NCBI GenBank assembly: GCA_964036665.1
Contig: OZ038532.1
Coordinates: 1,240,001-1,304,000 of the forward strand
Source: Gordius sp. MW1
Taxonomy: Eukaryota > Nematomorpha > Gordioida > Gordea > Gordiidae
Length of the DNA: 64,000 bases
Direction of reading: 5' to 3'
Shown: positions 11,743 to 23,600 of the stretch, one piece after another
Layout of the letters: every line of letters begins with the position of its first letter
Numbering within the stretch: the first letter of the stretch is position 1
Made by a program: the position numbers and the translations under genes
The notes under the pieces: generated by a model
The model's input: only the letters and a program-made list of their open reading frames with translations
What the model was told of the DNA's origin: nothing
Databases searched by the model: none

Positions 11743-13475
11743 TAGAGCTGGTAAAGTTCATCTTAGATATGAACTAGTTCAAGTTCATAGTTCAGTTTAA
11801 AAAATTGAAAAAAAAACGAAATACACATGAAGGGGGTGGGAGTGGAGGAGAAAGAGAGGAGAGTAGGTGAAGGGAGAGAGATATGTGTTAGTAAACATCC
11901 AGGCGCGTAGCCAAGGGGGCAGAGAGCGGGATTTTTCTACCCCCTTGACCAAAATTTGAAAATTTTTTGAAGGTCCATTTCCTTTTTTAAGGTATAAAAT
12001 CGATAATAAATGCTCTGATTAATGAAGAGAAGAGATTTTTTAAAGCTGGTTGTATAGCGCCTTGAAGTTTCGCATATATTATACGCAAAATTTACTTTTG
12101 TTACATTATAAATAAAAATGTTGAAAAAATTTTGGAATTTTTCTTCCCCCCTTGAAAAAATCCTGGCTATGCGCTTGTGAACATCGCGTACGTAGTATGA
12201 ACTCTAATGTTAATGTACTCCGTTTACCAGACATCGTGGGACGAATTTTGATAAGGAAAGGGGGTTTACGCAAACGCGTATAAATTTTAATATAAGGGTG
12301 ATATAAAATAAAATAATGGACCTATAGATAAAACCTTAATCTACATGAATATAAAAACTATTTTTCACTAACTATTAAAAATGTTGTGGCAATATAGCCT
12401 CAAAAAGACTTAAAAAGGGAATTTTTGAAACTTTCACCCTCGTATATCTAAAAAAGTGGTAATCGTAGAAAAAAACTAAAAACAAACTATTTTTCAGAGC
12501 AAAATTCTCTATCAGAATTATTGGTCGGATTGCGGGATGTTTATTTTTGTAGACCTGTGTAATGCTACTTTTATTTTTTAATATGTGCAGGTTATCAATT
12601 TTATAAATTTAATATTAAAAGTAAACACTTATTTGTGGTTTTTAACGTTATAGTAAACAAACAATAAACTCTATGGGTTATAATCTATGATGGTAATATC
12701 AATGGACTAAAACGTTTGCCTTAAATTAGTTAAACAAAGGGTTTAATTTGAGCTTTAAGGTTTACCCAGTGTTAACAAGTGTCTCAATTAGATCAAATTA
12801 TATCCAAGTCAAATATAGGTTAACTTATTTATTTCTGTGTCTATTTATATTGACACAGTGAATTTAATATAAATGTTATAATTTGGTAAAAGTAAAAAGA
12901 TTCATATTCTATACTTTATGCTTATTTATAGTCTTTTTTTATATCGCACTTTCTATTTTAGGTTCATATATTTATATTGTCAATGACATGTCGCACTAAA
13001 TCTTGATCAAGTTTGTGTATTAAAGTTTTTGTAAAATAAAATTTGATATTATATCACTTATTTAATAATTTTATAATATCAAGAAAAATTTCTATTAGTA
13101 TAACATTTTTCAAAAAGTCGAGACAAATTGAGAAATCCCGTAGAGACACCGAGATTTTTTTAGACCTAGACGAGATCGAGATTTTAATAATCGCACCCGA
13201 GACGAGATATTGCTTTCGACACCGACGAGATCGAAACACTATAAACAATCAAACTCGGCTTATAAAATTTTAAATAATAATTTTTTTAATGAACTAGTTT
13301 ATTTATATTGTAAAGTTCAAGTTCAAGTTCAGAATATTAAAAAATAACTAGTTCAAGTTCATAGTTCAACTTTAAAAAACAAACTAGTTTAAGTTCATAG
13401 TTCAATTTAACTAGTTCAGTTCAAGTTCAGAAAAAAGTGAAGGAGTTCAAAATGAACTAGTTCTTAACAGCTCTA
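11743..13475. mobile_element. hAT-like element with TAGAGCTG ends
   Basis: 1,733-bp element with ends TAGAGCTGGTAAAG and (right) TTAACAGCTCTA, flanked by an exact 8-bp duplication TTTATTAC at 11735-11742 and 13476-13483. Both subterminal zones carry repeats of GAACTAGTTCAAGTTCATAG in opposite orientation, a palindromic motif of about 10 bp. No transposase frame survives. A MITE sits inside at 11900-12177. The stretch near 13094-13262 has its own short GAGATCGAGA-type repeats and is open in both strands, which reflects the repetition, not coding. Confidence 0.85.
11900..12177. mobile_element. MITE with CAGGCGCGTAGCC ends
   Basis: 278-bp element starting CAGGCGCGTAGCCAAGG and ending CCTGGCTATGCGCTTG, flanked by 8-mers TAAACATC (11892-11899) and TGAACATC (12178-12185) that differ at one base. 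It is nested in the larger hAT-like element. A second left end of this subfamily is at 58286. Confidence 0.75.
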
Positions 13476-13524
13476 TTTATTACTGATTTATTTTTCAAGA
13501 TTTTCAACAATATGTAATTTAAAT

Positions 13525-13676
13525 TTCTATGCAATTGTGGGTTCGCTTTTGGTTGTCCGTCCTGTCCTGTTCAACTTTAATTTTTTTCAATTGCTATGGA
13601 AACATATGCTTCTGAAAAAAACTTTTAAGCCTCACCACACCTCCCCCCCCCCCCCCTTTTTTAAATTGCATAGCAA
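13525..13676 (+). repeat. Interspersed repeat family B, complete-looking copy
   Basis: About 150 bp from TTTCTATGCAATTGTGGG to TTTAAATTGCATAGCAAA, so both inverted ends can be seen. It holds the GGTTGTCCGTCCTGTCC core, AATTGCTATGGAAACATATG and a C-run. This copy best shows that family B is bounded by TGCTATGCAATTT-type inverted ends. Confidence 0.6.
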
Positions 13677-13699
13677 ATGTGCTGCGTCAATATGGTGGA

Positions 13700-16600
13700 T
13701 GGACGAGTTTCTTTTTAATAAATTGAGCTTATTGAATGCTTTTAGATGAATATAAATAGAAAAGGACTTTTACAGGAACTGTAACTTGAGCTCCTTGCCT
13801 TTGAAAAGAAATATGCATCATGGTACTAAACTAGTTTATTTTGAGGGGAGAAACGATAAACTAGAACCAGTTACATTTTTGAGGAAACCATTCTACATTA
13901 GTTATTAATCCCACTTAATTAAATCATAAAATTGGCATGCTCGAGCTTGAAATGTTCAGACAAGCTTCAGTTGGCCACATTTTGTTGTTCAATTAAATTA
14001 TAAATATGCAATTAGTAAAAATTTGATCAGCATCAATTTTTGTCTATATAGTTTCTTGAGTCATCAGTTTTGACCGGTGGTATTGAAAACAGGCAACGGA
14101 GATAGAAGGTCTGAAGGGGGGACTGCCATCTAAGGCTCCTAAAAGTCGAACAATCGCTTAATTTAAAATCAAGTTTTTTGCTCACGACTTTTTCAAACAG
14201 GTAATAATTAGTATGTCAAATCTAAAATGTAACGGACTATTATGGCAATCTTATATGATTCCTGAAAAATATTGTTTCGTATTAGAACCATTGTTTTAGC
14301 TACAACTATTAATCTTATGAAAACGAAACAGAAGTGCTTTTAAATAGATATCCTTATTTATAAGCACTTTCAATTTACTATTGTGCAAGCAGCTTTTTTA
14401 GTGAAAAAGGCAAAGAGATCGCTTTTATTTGCAAGATTATCTTTTTATCCCTTTTGCTTCCCCCTAAATTTTAACGTTGTTTTAGATTTAAACATTTTTG
14501 TTGACCAGGCAAAACCTGAGAATCACGCAATTTTAAGCTCCTATTTATAGTTTCTGATTCGTGATATAATGATGGGCTCTTGTTATGAGCAGTCAGCAAT
14601 GGATACGTGGTTAAACCTGAAAATGGTTTGGACGAAATTACTGTGGCCAAGGAGTTGCAGTAATGAAAAAGAAGAAAAACTTTACTTTGACCTAAATAGT
14701 ATAAATACCTTAATCAATTAAAAAATGAAACATTAGCTCAAATGGCGGCGACTGTTCCAACTAAATTAATGGATCTTCGCTAACAACGCCACATGGGGAC
14801 GTTTTAAACGTAAGGTGAATGCAATGTTGGTCTGCCACTCTCGTGAGTCATTAAACTCATAAAAGAGACCTTAAAGGGCTCAGGGTTCACAGGGCAAAGA
14901 CAGCAATAAAATGGAGGATTCAGAACTTATGTTTCGACAAATTTCAATATAAAGCATGTTAAAATTTATGAAATACTATGACCTACACGATGAGGTCAAC
15001 GGGATGACCGATATTAGGAAAGGATTTCAGAAGAGTTGTGGCAGTGGAGTGAAGATTGGATCATGCATGGGCTTAAGGGGTTCACACTATTTGTTACAAA
15101 TTAAAGCAAAGACGATACTAAGGCAAGCCATAAGTAATACAGACTAAAATGTGCGGGAATATCAATGAAATATTAAACCCTAAGGAAGTAAGAAGATTGT
15201 ACCATAAGCAGCGAGGGGCAAATCCTATTTTTAATATAATCGAGCGAGAGAAAGGAGCAATAAGATAAGGTGCAAGATTCAAATAAGACGGTATAATTGC
15301 TAGTGTGATTAATAAAATATTAAAAGTTAAAGTCGAGAATTTCCCGGAGATGAAAGTAAAGGCAGGTAAACAGCAGAATAGCACTTGAACCACACAGTTA
15401 CCAGTAGGAAATTTCCAAAACCCTTTAAGATGTAATGGTTATATTCCGCAACTTTAGCAACATCTTGAAAACGGTTAAAATGCTTAAAGAGAGGAGAAAT
15501 AACTAACCGATGAAATGTAATGTGCAAGGTTGGAAATATTATAGAAGGATATAGGTCATGAGTCACACCATAAAAATAAGGTAATTAACAAATAGTGAAA
15601 ATTCAAAAGAATTAATTTGACCTAATTAATAATGGGTCAACCAAGATCTAATGCCTTCAACAGTCTCAAAAAGGAGGAAATTCTACATCTATGTCTTGTT
15701 TATTTTAAAATGCCTTTAATTTAATTGGATAGGCTTGAAAAAGGTTTTGAGGGCTTAGTTAGATAATAGTTACTAGTCTAAAGAATGTGTATAAGTCTTA
15801 CCGTCGTGATAACAGAGTTTTCTCAGAGTTTGGCTTTATCCTTTTTCCCTCTTTATAATGATAATTGAAAGTTAAATAGAATTTGAACAAAACAACACAA
15901 CGATTGGTGTTTTTAAACTATATAATCGCGTGTGCCATGTGAATATAAATGGGAAACTTAAATATATTAGCTATGAAAGAAACTCTTGGTGGGGTGAATC
16001 GAGCAAAACCAAGGCGCATTATTATATAGTTAGCACATATTACTTTGCATAACGCGATGGATGCGAACTTGAAATTGGAAATTTTTTCCAAATATTTAAG
16101 ATATATGTGTGATTGGTGGAATATATTTGAAAGTAACGATGACTTCTGACTAAATGAGATTTAATAGGGACTGTGTAAATTAAAAATCTAGCAATAATCA
16201 ATTAGCCAGCCAAGATGTAAAAATTATTCAGTCGATGAAGATAGGAATAAGATGGATATTTAGACCCAACTACTATGGCAAAGCTTGAAATTAAGAATAT
16301 GTCAGGGAATAAGCAGGATAAACACCAAAGCTAGATTTGCAAAACTCGGCATGATGTGAAACCCTTAGGATAAAAAAAGAGTTTTAATATTATAGCAAAT
16401 AAATATTAGGTTAAAAAAGCTAACAATCACCTTATATGACAGACAAGCTTGAATTAAATACTAATTGCATATTAAATAAAGCTTTTAAAGGTAGGCATGA
16501 ATTATGCCTATATATAAAATTTATATGAATATAATTAAACAACTAATTTAAACTGTAAATGGAATTCAATGTTGTATTCATATTAATTGTAACACGTTAT

Positions 16601-16880
16601 AATGTATTATTTTGTGGTCGTTGGTGAATCTTAATCAATAATGTCAGCTTTTTGCTTAATAGGTGAAGACTCGCTAGAGTAATGCTTAAATGTAAAAAGC
16701 AAGCCGGTAGTTAGTTAGGCAGTTTTGAGGAAATACATTTATATATGATATTAAAAATTACAAATTTTATTCAGACCCTTGAAAATATTTTTGCATCTTT
16801 TAAGCATTAGCTAGATTTAAGATAAAACTCTTCCTTGCCCTAAATATAACTTCAAAAATAATTGGAGGCATAGACACTTA
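13700..16880. other. Intergenic sequence upstream of NSMCE1, nothing recognised
   Basis: About 3.2 kb without a recognised gene or a repeat with clear ends. Frames at 14956-15147 (+), 15118-15393 (-) and 15327-15566 (-) are short and lack family motifs or splice context. Base composition is AT-rich throughout. Confidence 0.4.
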
Positions 16881-16884
16881 TATA

Positions 16885-17008
16885 AGAATTATAAGGAAAA
16901 GTGAAGACTGGAGATTTAGACACCTTCTCTTAAATAGTCCCAAACTAGAATTATAAGGAAAAGTAAAACTGGAGATTTAGACACGTTCTCTTAAATAGTC
17001 CCAAGCTG
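16885..17008 (+). repeat. 62-bp direct tandem duplication
   Basis: Two adjacent copies of a unit of about 62 bp starting AGAATTATAAGGAAAAG (16885 and 16947). They share CTGGAGATTTAGACAC and TTCTCTTAAATAGTCCCAA and differ by a few substitutions and a small indel. It ends about 35 bp before the NSMCE1 start codon, so it lies in the likely promoter or 5' leader. Confidence 0.85.
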
Positions 17009-17041
17009 CCTTACCCACATGTTCATTTTTTTATTCGAGTA

Positions 17042-17156
17042 ATGGATTCGATGACTGATGCTCATAGGATGTGTATTCAGGCATTTTTAGCTAAACCTAT
17101 GATGAATTCAGAGGCCGTTATTACTTTATATATGAATTTATGCAAAAAATTTAAAA
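17042..17156 (+). CDS. NSMCE1: NSMCE1 exon 1
   Basis: Residues 1-38 plus one base of codon 39. It contains MTDAHRMCIQAF, the conserved start of NSE1. The donor is AAAA|GTATTA, and the following intron (17157-17189) is only 33 bp. Confidence 0.85.
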
Positions 17157-18063
17157 GTATTATTATTCACTTATAAGTTATAATATTAGTGAGCATACCT
17201 GATGATTCTGCTGGAGTGTCAAGAACCATTAAAGAATTTTTTCATATAATAGATACAAACTTACAACCATTTCATTTAAGAATTAAAAAAAGTTTGGATG
17301 AAACTGTTGGAGATATGACATATGTAATGGTAAGAAATTGGGCAACTAACATTTAACCAATTTTAAAATTTTATTGTTTAATTATTTAAGATACCTAATT
17401 GAATATGTGTATATGTGTTGCAATATTACAGATAAATACAGTGAATAACAGTATTTCACAGCTTGAAAGCTCAATGGATAGCAATAGGCGTGAATTTTTT
17501 TTCAGGATCGTTAGTAAATTAAACTATATTTTTCATATGTTGCTTTTGTTAGCAGATCATCTTATTAGGTCTGATGGTAAATCAGACAAAAGTGATCTGT
17601 ATACCCTTGCATCTTCTCCCTCAACTCTTAATTCAACATTATCCCAAAAATCATTGTTGAATGTTTTGGAGTCTCAATCTACAATTGAAACATTAATTAA
17701 TGACCAATGGTTAAAGGAGGTTTAAAATTTATGTAAATAACATTTTAAATTTTAAAAGGATCAAACAGGCAATATCATGTTAACACAAAGAAGCATTTTA
17801 GAGCTTGAGCCTTACATAATGTCAATTGGTAAAGAAATTGAAAAAGAAACAGGAATTTCTTATAACATAGTTTGTTTTCTATGCAAAAAGATATGCACAA
17901 TCGTAAGATTTTTAATGAGATTATAGATAATGCCTTTAAGGGGCAAAAATGTGAAGAATGCTCTGTAAGAATGCATACCACCTGCATTAAAAAATACAAT
18001 GGAAAACATAATCAGAATACTGGGCAGAACAATTGCCCTTCATGTAAAAAGGAGTTAGGCTAA
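17042..18063 (+). CDS. NSMCE1: NSE1, RING-like subunit of the SMC5/6 complex (5 exons)
   Basis: Encodes NSE1, which with NSE3 and NSE4 forms a sub-complex of the nuclear SMC5/6 machine in DNA repair and chromosome stability; in other species its RING-like domain supports ubiquitin-ligase activity with NSE3. Exons are 17042-17156, 17190-17329, 17432-17719, 17759-17902 and 17941-18063. All introns are GT-AG and in frame, giving 269 residues (human NSE1 is about 266). The N-terminus MDSMTDAHR resembles the conserved opening. A winged-helix-like middle ends in LINDQWLKE and RSILELEPYI, matching the second winged helix. The C-terminus has a C4HC3 zinc-binding pattern at C220, C223, C233, C236, H241, C244, C261 and C264. 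The ATG at 17042 is chosen for that conserved opening; no better upstream start is seen. The gene converges with the SRCIN1-like gene. Confidence 0.93.
17190..17329 (+). CDS. NSMCE1: NSMCE1 exon 2
   Basis: Completes codon 39 and encodes residues 40-85, including IKEFFHIIDTNLQPF and DETVGDMTYVM, the counterpart of the segment before the first winged-helix core. Acceptor TATTAG|, donor ATG|GTAAGA. The next intron (17330-17431) is 102 bp. Confidence 0.88.
17432..17719 (+). CDS. NSMCE1: NSMCE1 exon 3
   Basis: Residues 86-181, from INTVNNSISQLE to LINDQWLKE. It covers the first winged helix and the start of the second. Acceptor TTACAG|, donor GAG|GTTTAA, phase 0 at both ends. The following intron is 39 bp (17720-17758). 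Reading through it would hit a stop immediately, which supports splicing. Confidence 0.92.
17759..17902 (+). CDS. NSMCE1: NSMCE1 exon 4
   Basis: Residues 182-229: the rest of the second winged helix (MLTQRSILELEPYI) and the first Cys pair of the RING-like domain (C220, C223). Acceptor AAAAG|, donor ATC|GTAAGA. The next intron is 38 bp (17903-17940). Confidence 0.92.
17941..18063 (+). CDS. NSMCE1: NSMCE1 exon 5 (terminal)
   Basis: Residues 230-269 and the TAA stop. It carries GQKCEECSVRMHTTC and NNCPSCKK, the remaining six zinc ligands. The G-Q-x-C-E-x-C and R-M-H-x2-C spacing is the NSE1 signature. Confidence 0.93.
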   Translation, partial: GQKCEECSVRMHTTCIKKYNGKHNQNTGQNNCPSCKKELG

Positions 18064-18227
18064 ATTTATCACCAAAATTTTATATTTATTTTGCATACAA
18101 ATATTTTGTGATTTAATATTTAATTTTATATGTAAATACAAGATACAAATGGTTTTGTTGGCATTCATTTAATTGGCATAAAATTAAAAGTTGCAAAATA
18201 TAAGTTTGATCTTCTCCAAAGATAAGA

Positions 18228-18233
18228 AATAAA
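18228..18233 (+). promoter_or_regulatory. Candidate polyadenylation signal of NSMCE1
   Basis: AATAAA 165 bases after the NSMCE1 stop codon, followed by T-rich sequence. It is the first exact hexamer downstream of the gene on this strand. Confidence 0.5.
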
Positions 18234-18358
18234 TGTTTTTATAAAGATTTTATTCAAATTGTGCATTTTGGACATACATTTTCAAAAATATTTAGAGTCT
18301 AAGTGTATTTTCTTTTAACAGGTTTAAAGTGCCATATACAATTAATCTAACGAATATT

Positions 18359-18368
18359 TTTATTTATT
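18359..18368 (-). promoter_or_regulatory. Overlapping AATAAA hexamers, SRCIN1-like 3' end
   Basis: Two overlapping AATAAA signals on the - strand about 370-380 bases after the stop of the SRCIN1-like gene. A closer candidate lies at 18599-18604. Which one is used cannot be told from sequence. Confidence 0.35.
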
Positions 18369-18598
18369 TTGCACAATAGAGCAGCCAGTGCGTGTTTTTA
18401 CATCTGCTCGACCAATTAGTTCAGAAATTTGGGTAAAAAATTTGTTAATCTAATTTAACGAGAGGCCAATATTAAAAAAACGTGTTTTTGATTGCTGGGC
18501 TTTAGCTTTTCCTTATTAAAATGATTAACATTTTAGACTCTTGAATGAAAGTTAATATATTTTACAAGCTCGGTAAAAAAAACAAAAAGAAGTCATTT

Positions 18599-18604
18599 TT
18601 TATT
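18599..18604 (-). promoter_or_regulatory. Candidate polyadenylation signal, SRCIN1-like gene
   Basis: AATAAA on the - strand 134 bases after the stop at 18738. This is the nearest hexamer and would give a short 3' untranslated region that does not reach NSMCE1. Confidence 0.4.
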
Positions 18605-18737
18605 AGAACATCGCGTTGTTTTGAAATGCATGAATTAACTAATAGATAAACTAGTCCGAAATACCTTTAACGCGCGTTTGAGAAATCCAATAAAATAGCG
18701 CCATAATATTTAATTCGATTATAAATGTGTAGCAATG

Positions 18738-20681
18738 TTAGTGTTTTGACGGTGAAAATCGTTTGCTGATAACTATCGAATTCGAGCTCTGACATTCTTT
18801 GGCATCGTTTGTGATGTCACCCAGTGAAGATAACACGGGGGCTCTCTGAACAATCATTTTTGATGATTCCAACTTATTAAAGTTATAGCTGAAGCGATTT
18901 AAATTGTCCTCCTGTTTTTCGCCTCTTTTAGTCACGATGGACGAAGCACCATCAGATGGTATACTCTTGACCGATGACAAAGATGATCGCCTTTCGCTAT
19001 TTAAAGACGACGGAGCATTTAGAGATGTTTCTGTAGCCGAGAGGGGTGACGTCGTACTGTTGTTTCCCGTCTCATAAATAACTTGTTGATAAAAGTTTTG
19101 TCCGTCCGGTCTATAGGAACCGCCCCGCTTGTTCATCAACGCGATTTGACGGTTGTGTTTGGCTTGGGCAGCTTCCGCAGCCAACTGCCTTTGAATGCTA
19201 GCAAATTCTTGCCTGAACGTTCCTGGAGCTATTTGCCTGGGGATTGTGAACGTTTTGCTAACACCGCTCACGGCACTACTCTCTCGCTGCACACCCTCCA
19301 TTTTGTTAAGCGTGTTGTATTTAACGTTTATATTCTTGGGTGGATTCGGTTTGTTTCCTTCTCTGTAAACAATATTGTTTTGTGCCTGTTGGTAGGAAGT
19401 GTAATTTGAACCGTTTGTTTTCGTTGCCCCTGGCAGAGGGGGAGCGCAAGGTGGATCATTGATTTCAATGTTTTGTAAGTCGGTTAAGGACGTCATTTTT
19501 TTCCTTCCATCGCCAGTGACAGTGGTAAAATCTGTGTGCTTCTCTTCCATATTCCCTATGTCCGATATCGTGGATCTGATCATTGAATTATTTGTTAAAA
19601 ATTTGTTTTGTTGCTTCATCCTTATGTCATCTTGCGAATCGTAACTCACGCTGCTACTATCCTCATTTTGACTCCTGTTGCCGTCACTAATATTAAAACT
19701 CTTGATGTCATTGGGTAAAGTGTCATATTTCGTTTTGTCAAAATTAGTGCCATTTTCACTCAACGCCTCATGCTGTTCACTTAATGACGAATTATTATAA
19801 AAGTTAGTTATATTGTAAGGAAAGGGCTGAGAACCATTTAGCATGGAATTTAAATCGCGAGCGAATGGGGTAGCCTGATAAGCCTCCTCTGCAACTACGC
19901 TGCTCCCAGATGACATGCTGTTGTATTCTTGTTGGGGTGATGAGAAGCAATCATTCGCTGGTTTATGCTTGCAAAAGTCTTCCGTATCACTGTAAGCCTT
20001 TTCCATGTAAGAAGCAGTCAAATTATTTTCTTGCGATCCAAAACTGTATTCTTCGTTAGTGATGCGTTCGTAATTCCGCATTATACGATTCGTCTTTATT
20101 ATGGTGGAAACACCTTGCTGTGGTATCCTCATTGTCCTCAAATCCACCAGTCTTTCTCCCGGCTGATGCACTTTGGCGATTCCCGCAGCCATATTTGATT
20201 CCTGAGCATTATCTTGGTAATTTAGACCGTCAAAACATTTCCTCAATTGCTCAACGCGACCGTCCTGGAAGTCGGGATGCATCAGAGTCTTATTATTGTC
20301 GACTCTTTTATCACAGTTAATGCTGTACAACTCTTCCAAGTTGTTTGGTAGCGGTACCTGACTGGTTTTATTAGCACGACTAAACGCCAGGTTTTCGTAA
20401 AGATTTTCCTCGACTTGTTCCCTGGTAGATTTCTTAGAGTAAGAATTGGGGCCAAACGAATTATTAGGCGACATCTCTTTGATCGGGCTCAAATTTCCAT
20501 TGGTCAAAATGGGTGGTGATACTACCGGTGACCGCATCATTGCTCTATTTCGTTTGGGGGGTTGGGGTGGAATCGCTGCTATCATCTGTGCCCTATAATT
20601 ATCTTGTTGCGTCACTGAATTCATTCTAAAGCCTCGATCATTGGGGGTTTCGTTAAATTGAAAGTTATCGAGTTCGCGCCG
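18738..20681 (-). CDS. SRCIN1: SRCIN1-like exon 19 (terminal, 647 codons)
   Basis: Residues 1473-2119 plus the stop. The acceptor is TTTTAG| at 20682-20683, and the exon starts RRELDNFQF. Contents: a Pro-rich motif PPQPPKRNR, tyrosine motifs such as ENLYENLAF and IVYREG that could be phosphosites, a short Pro/Ala stretch APPLPG, and many Ser/Thr/Asn repeats. There is no folded domain that I recognise. The ATG at 20624 is internal, because the frame is open up to the acceptor and joins exon 18 in phase 0. Confidence 0.9.
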   Translation of the reverse strand, partial: RRELDNFQFNETPNDRGFRMNSVTQQDNYRAQMIAAIPPQPPKRNRAMMRSPVVSPPILTNGNLSPIKEMSPNNSFGPNSYSKKSTREQVEENLYENLAFSRANKTSQVPLPNNLEELYSINCDKRVDNNKTLMHPDFQDGRVEQLRKCFDGLNYQDNAQESNMAAGIAKVHQPGERLVDLRTMRIPQQGVSTIIKTNRIMRNYERITNEEYSFGSQENNLTASYMEKAYSDTEDFCKHKPANDCFSSPQQEYNSMSSGSSVVAEEAYQATPFARDLNSMLNGSQPFPYNITNFYNNSSLSEQHEALSENGTNFDKTKYDTLPNDIKSFNISDGNRSQNEDSSSVSYDSQDDIRMKQQNKFLTNNSMIRSTISDIGNMEEKHTDFTTVTGDGRKKMTSLTDLQNIEINDPPCAPPLPGATKTNGSNYTSYQQAQNNIVYREGNKPNPPKNINVKYNTLNKMEGVQRESSAVSGVSKTFTIPRQIAPGTFRQEFASIQRQLAAEAAQAKHNRQIALMNKRGGSYRPDGQNFYQQVIYETGNNSTTSPLSATETSLNAPSSLNSERRSSLSSVKSIPSDGASSIVTKRGEKQEDNLNRFSYNFNKLESSKMIVQRAPVLSSLGDITNDAKECQSSNSIVISKRFSPSKH

Positions 20682-23600
20682 CTAAAATAAAACGTGTGAA
20701 AATAATATATAAGCCAAAGGTTGAGTTTTAAAGTTACATTAACATTTCGGTGCCTCTCAATCAGTTGGTCGTGAATGAGTTTACTACTTTTTGATCGTAC
20801 GGGATATGGCTCTGACTTCGTAGATAAAACTGACGTTCGCCCACTGGAATGGCTCCTCTTCAATGTTACACAACGCAAATTTTGGATGAATTATTAAAAC
20901 AGTTGAATTTAGACGTCATGATATTTATACTTGTTTATTTCGTTTTTAGTATAATATTAAAGCAATAACAGAATGCATAAATTAATACATTTAATTTCAG
21001 GTTTAGTTTGTTTATATATATGTAAATCGTTTGCTGTAGTTATTGTAGCTATGAATGATGAAAGTAGTAAGTTATTGCATTCAGATAGTTAAGTATGTTA
21101 ACGAGATTAGTTAACAAATTACGATGCCAGGATTGGCATCAAGTGTTAGTTAATATAGTAGTAATGCGAGATAAGGAGTTGGTGAGATAATCGTTATATA
21201 AAATCATAGAGTAAAGGGTTAGTTTTACATGCTGCAATAAGCGTGCTATGATGGCAATCAAAACTTCTAATTCAGCCACGTAATGGCTGGTAAGTGTTAA
21301 TTAAGTTGAGCGAAGTTGATTATAAATTAATATGTGTTCATACGTCGTCATAACTATTCGTGCAATGATGGGAATGAAGTGATGATGGACCATTTAATCT
21401 GCGTTCGCTGCCAGATTTAAAATGACTTCCTGCCACATCTTTTAAATTGTAGGGCAACGGTGACGATGATTGAATCGTTCCCCGTTCACCCATTTCATAG
21501 AGATGACTTATGCTATCTTCCAATTGCCTCGCGATCGTCTCCATCAAACCGTTATTGTTTTCCCTTTCCTCGGGCCCGCTTTTAGGCGGGGATCTAGTGA
21601 GTTGCGCGTTGTAGGTCAAGTAAGAGTTTTGCCGAGCGTCGTTGCCATCTTTAAAAATCATCCTGGTTCTGTGGTTCAAAGGGGAAGGTTTTTTAGCTCT
21701 GCCCGATTCGGAGCGTGCTTCATTTGGTTGAGCGGATGTGAAGGGGTACGAACTTAGCCCAAACACCGGACTGGAACGGGCCGAACACGATGATAAGCTA
21801 GATTCATTAGCCGAGGCGCCCGCGCTATAACAACTCCCTCCGGCCCCAGCGCTACTGGCATTACTTCTAACGCTAGAATAATATCGGTGGGCTCGGGTCG
21901 GGGGGATGATACCAGCAGAGTTTCTACTGCAATCGCCCACCGTAGTTACCAAGTAATTATCACATTCTTCACCCTCTGGCGTGTATGGCAATGTTAGTAG
22001 AGGCAATATAGAATGTTTTGTTCGGGGTAAATTGGGGGGCTGACCTGTTTCGACATTTAAAGATGGCGGTTTATTTTGCTGAGAAGAGTGACCTTTAACC
22101 ACTTGTGATTTGTAGGTGGGTGAAGATTGGGCTGAATCGTCGGATTGAAGAGAGAGTTTGATGTGAGTGGCGTGCACTGGGCTGCTCTTAGTACTTACGT
22201 TAGAGCTCCGCTGAATATACCGTATTAATTGAGTAATTATTAAGCCATGACTCATGCCCTTGATTCATTAAAATCATGCTTTATTAAATGCGACATCCTT
22301 TAAAAGATTTAATATTTCATGCTTTATTAATGCTTAAACATGTTTGCATGATTTGTGCAATTAGCAATGACATATGCAGCATAAGGTTTGTTATGATAAT
22401 TTCCGTTAAATTTTAAGTAAAATCATAGAATTTCATCTATTAAATAAAAAGGTGCTCTTACCATCGAGATTAAGCTTTGATTTGATGGAGATCTTGAAGG
22501 TCCAGTTAACATTGGATGAGATTGATTTACGGATAAGGCACCCGATGTAGCCATTCTAATGTTAAAAAAAAGTCTTATATGGATTTTTCAAAAGTGCGAC
22601 ACCAACTTTTTTAAGGTGTAAAGAGTGGCCGTCAGCTTTTTGCACCGTTTTAGTGAATTTTCCAACTTTTCGGGTTCGATTTTTAAAAATCTATAAGGCA
22701 AAATAACATTTATTTTTATGAAACATTAGCAAACTTAAAACAATTGTAATCTACATAATAAGTCATATTATATAAATTATTTTATAATGTGTTCAATTAA
22801 AGATAGGGCGTTTACATTTGGCGTTCTTTATTAAACGAATTTCTGTCCTCTTCCACCATCATGCTGTTTTTTAGCGTCGTTTCGCTGATTAAAATCTTTT
22901 CAATCCTAGGGTACCGATCTATCATAAAATTAAAAAGTTGAAATTATTTAAAAATCATTCCAGTTTTGTTTTGTATTGTGTATTACACACAGCATTAAAT
23001 TTTAAACATAACTTTTAGACTATTCTCGAAGAATTTTTATGCATATATTTGCTGTAATAAGGTATTTGTAATTATTTAGCAATGCTTTATAGTTTTTAAA
23101 TATCTAACGTGTGCGCGGTTTAGAAAATTAATGAAAGAATACTTTTTAAATCAGATACTGCACGGCTGGCATAACTCAGTGCCAAAGCCATAGATTCTAT
23201 GTCAGCCACTTGAACTTGGGATTTGTTGTTCACAATGTCATTTCTACACTCCTCCACCGAAATCTCCAAATCGCTGTAAATCAACGATCAATAAATTAAT
23301 CATATTTTTTGTAAATCTTTAAAAATTACCAATTCGAGGCTTTTAAGCATTTCAATAAGGAAAGTGGAATATTTTTATGAAGTGAATTACATGAAATTTG
23401 AAAAGAAATATTGATAAATTTTAAGTATGATAATGCTTCAAATATTACAAAAATCCGAGCTGGGATTCGTACTTTTAATATTGGAAAATAATAGAAATTA
23501 TTTTAGTTACAAACCCAAATATTTATAATTCTTAACGTTTTATTTATTTCTTTCATCTTCGCAAAAATATGTATTTATGGAAATTAATAAATGATTAGTA

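Noticed and set aside
13043-13273. Overlapping frames on both strands near the hAT right end
   Set aside because: The openness comes from short-period repeats (GAGATCGAGA-type) inside the transposon, not from coding.
15118-15566. Two - strand frames of 79 and 91 codons upstream of NSMCE1
   Set aside because: Hydrophobic-looking but AT-driven, unlike any family I know, and with no supporting splice or start context.
19083-20320. Several + strand frames of 60-108 codons opposite exon 19
   Set aside because: They mirror the exon on the - strand and show no motifs or start context.
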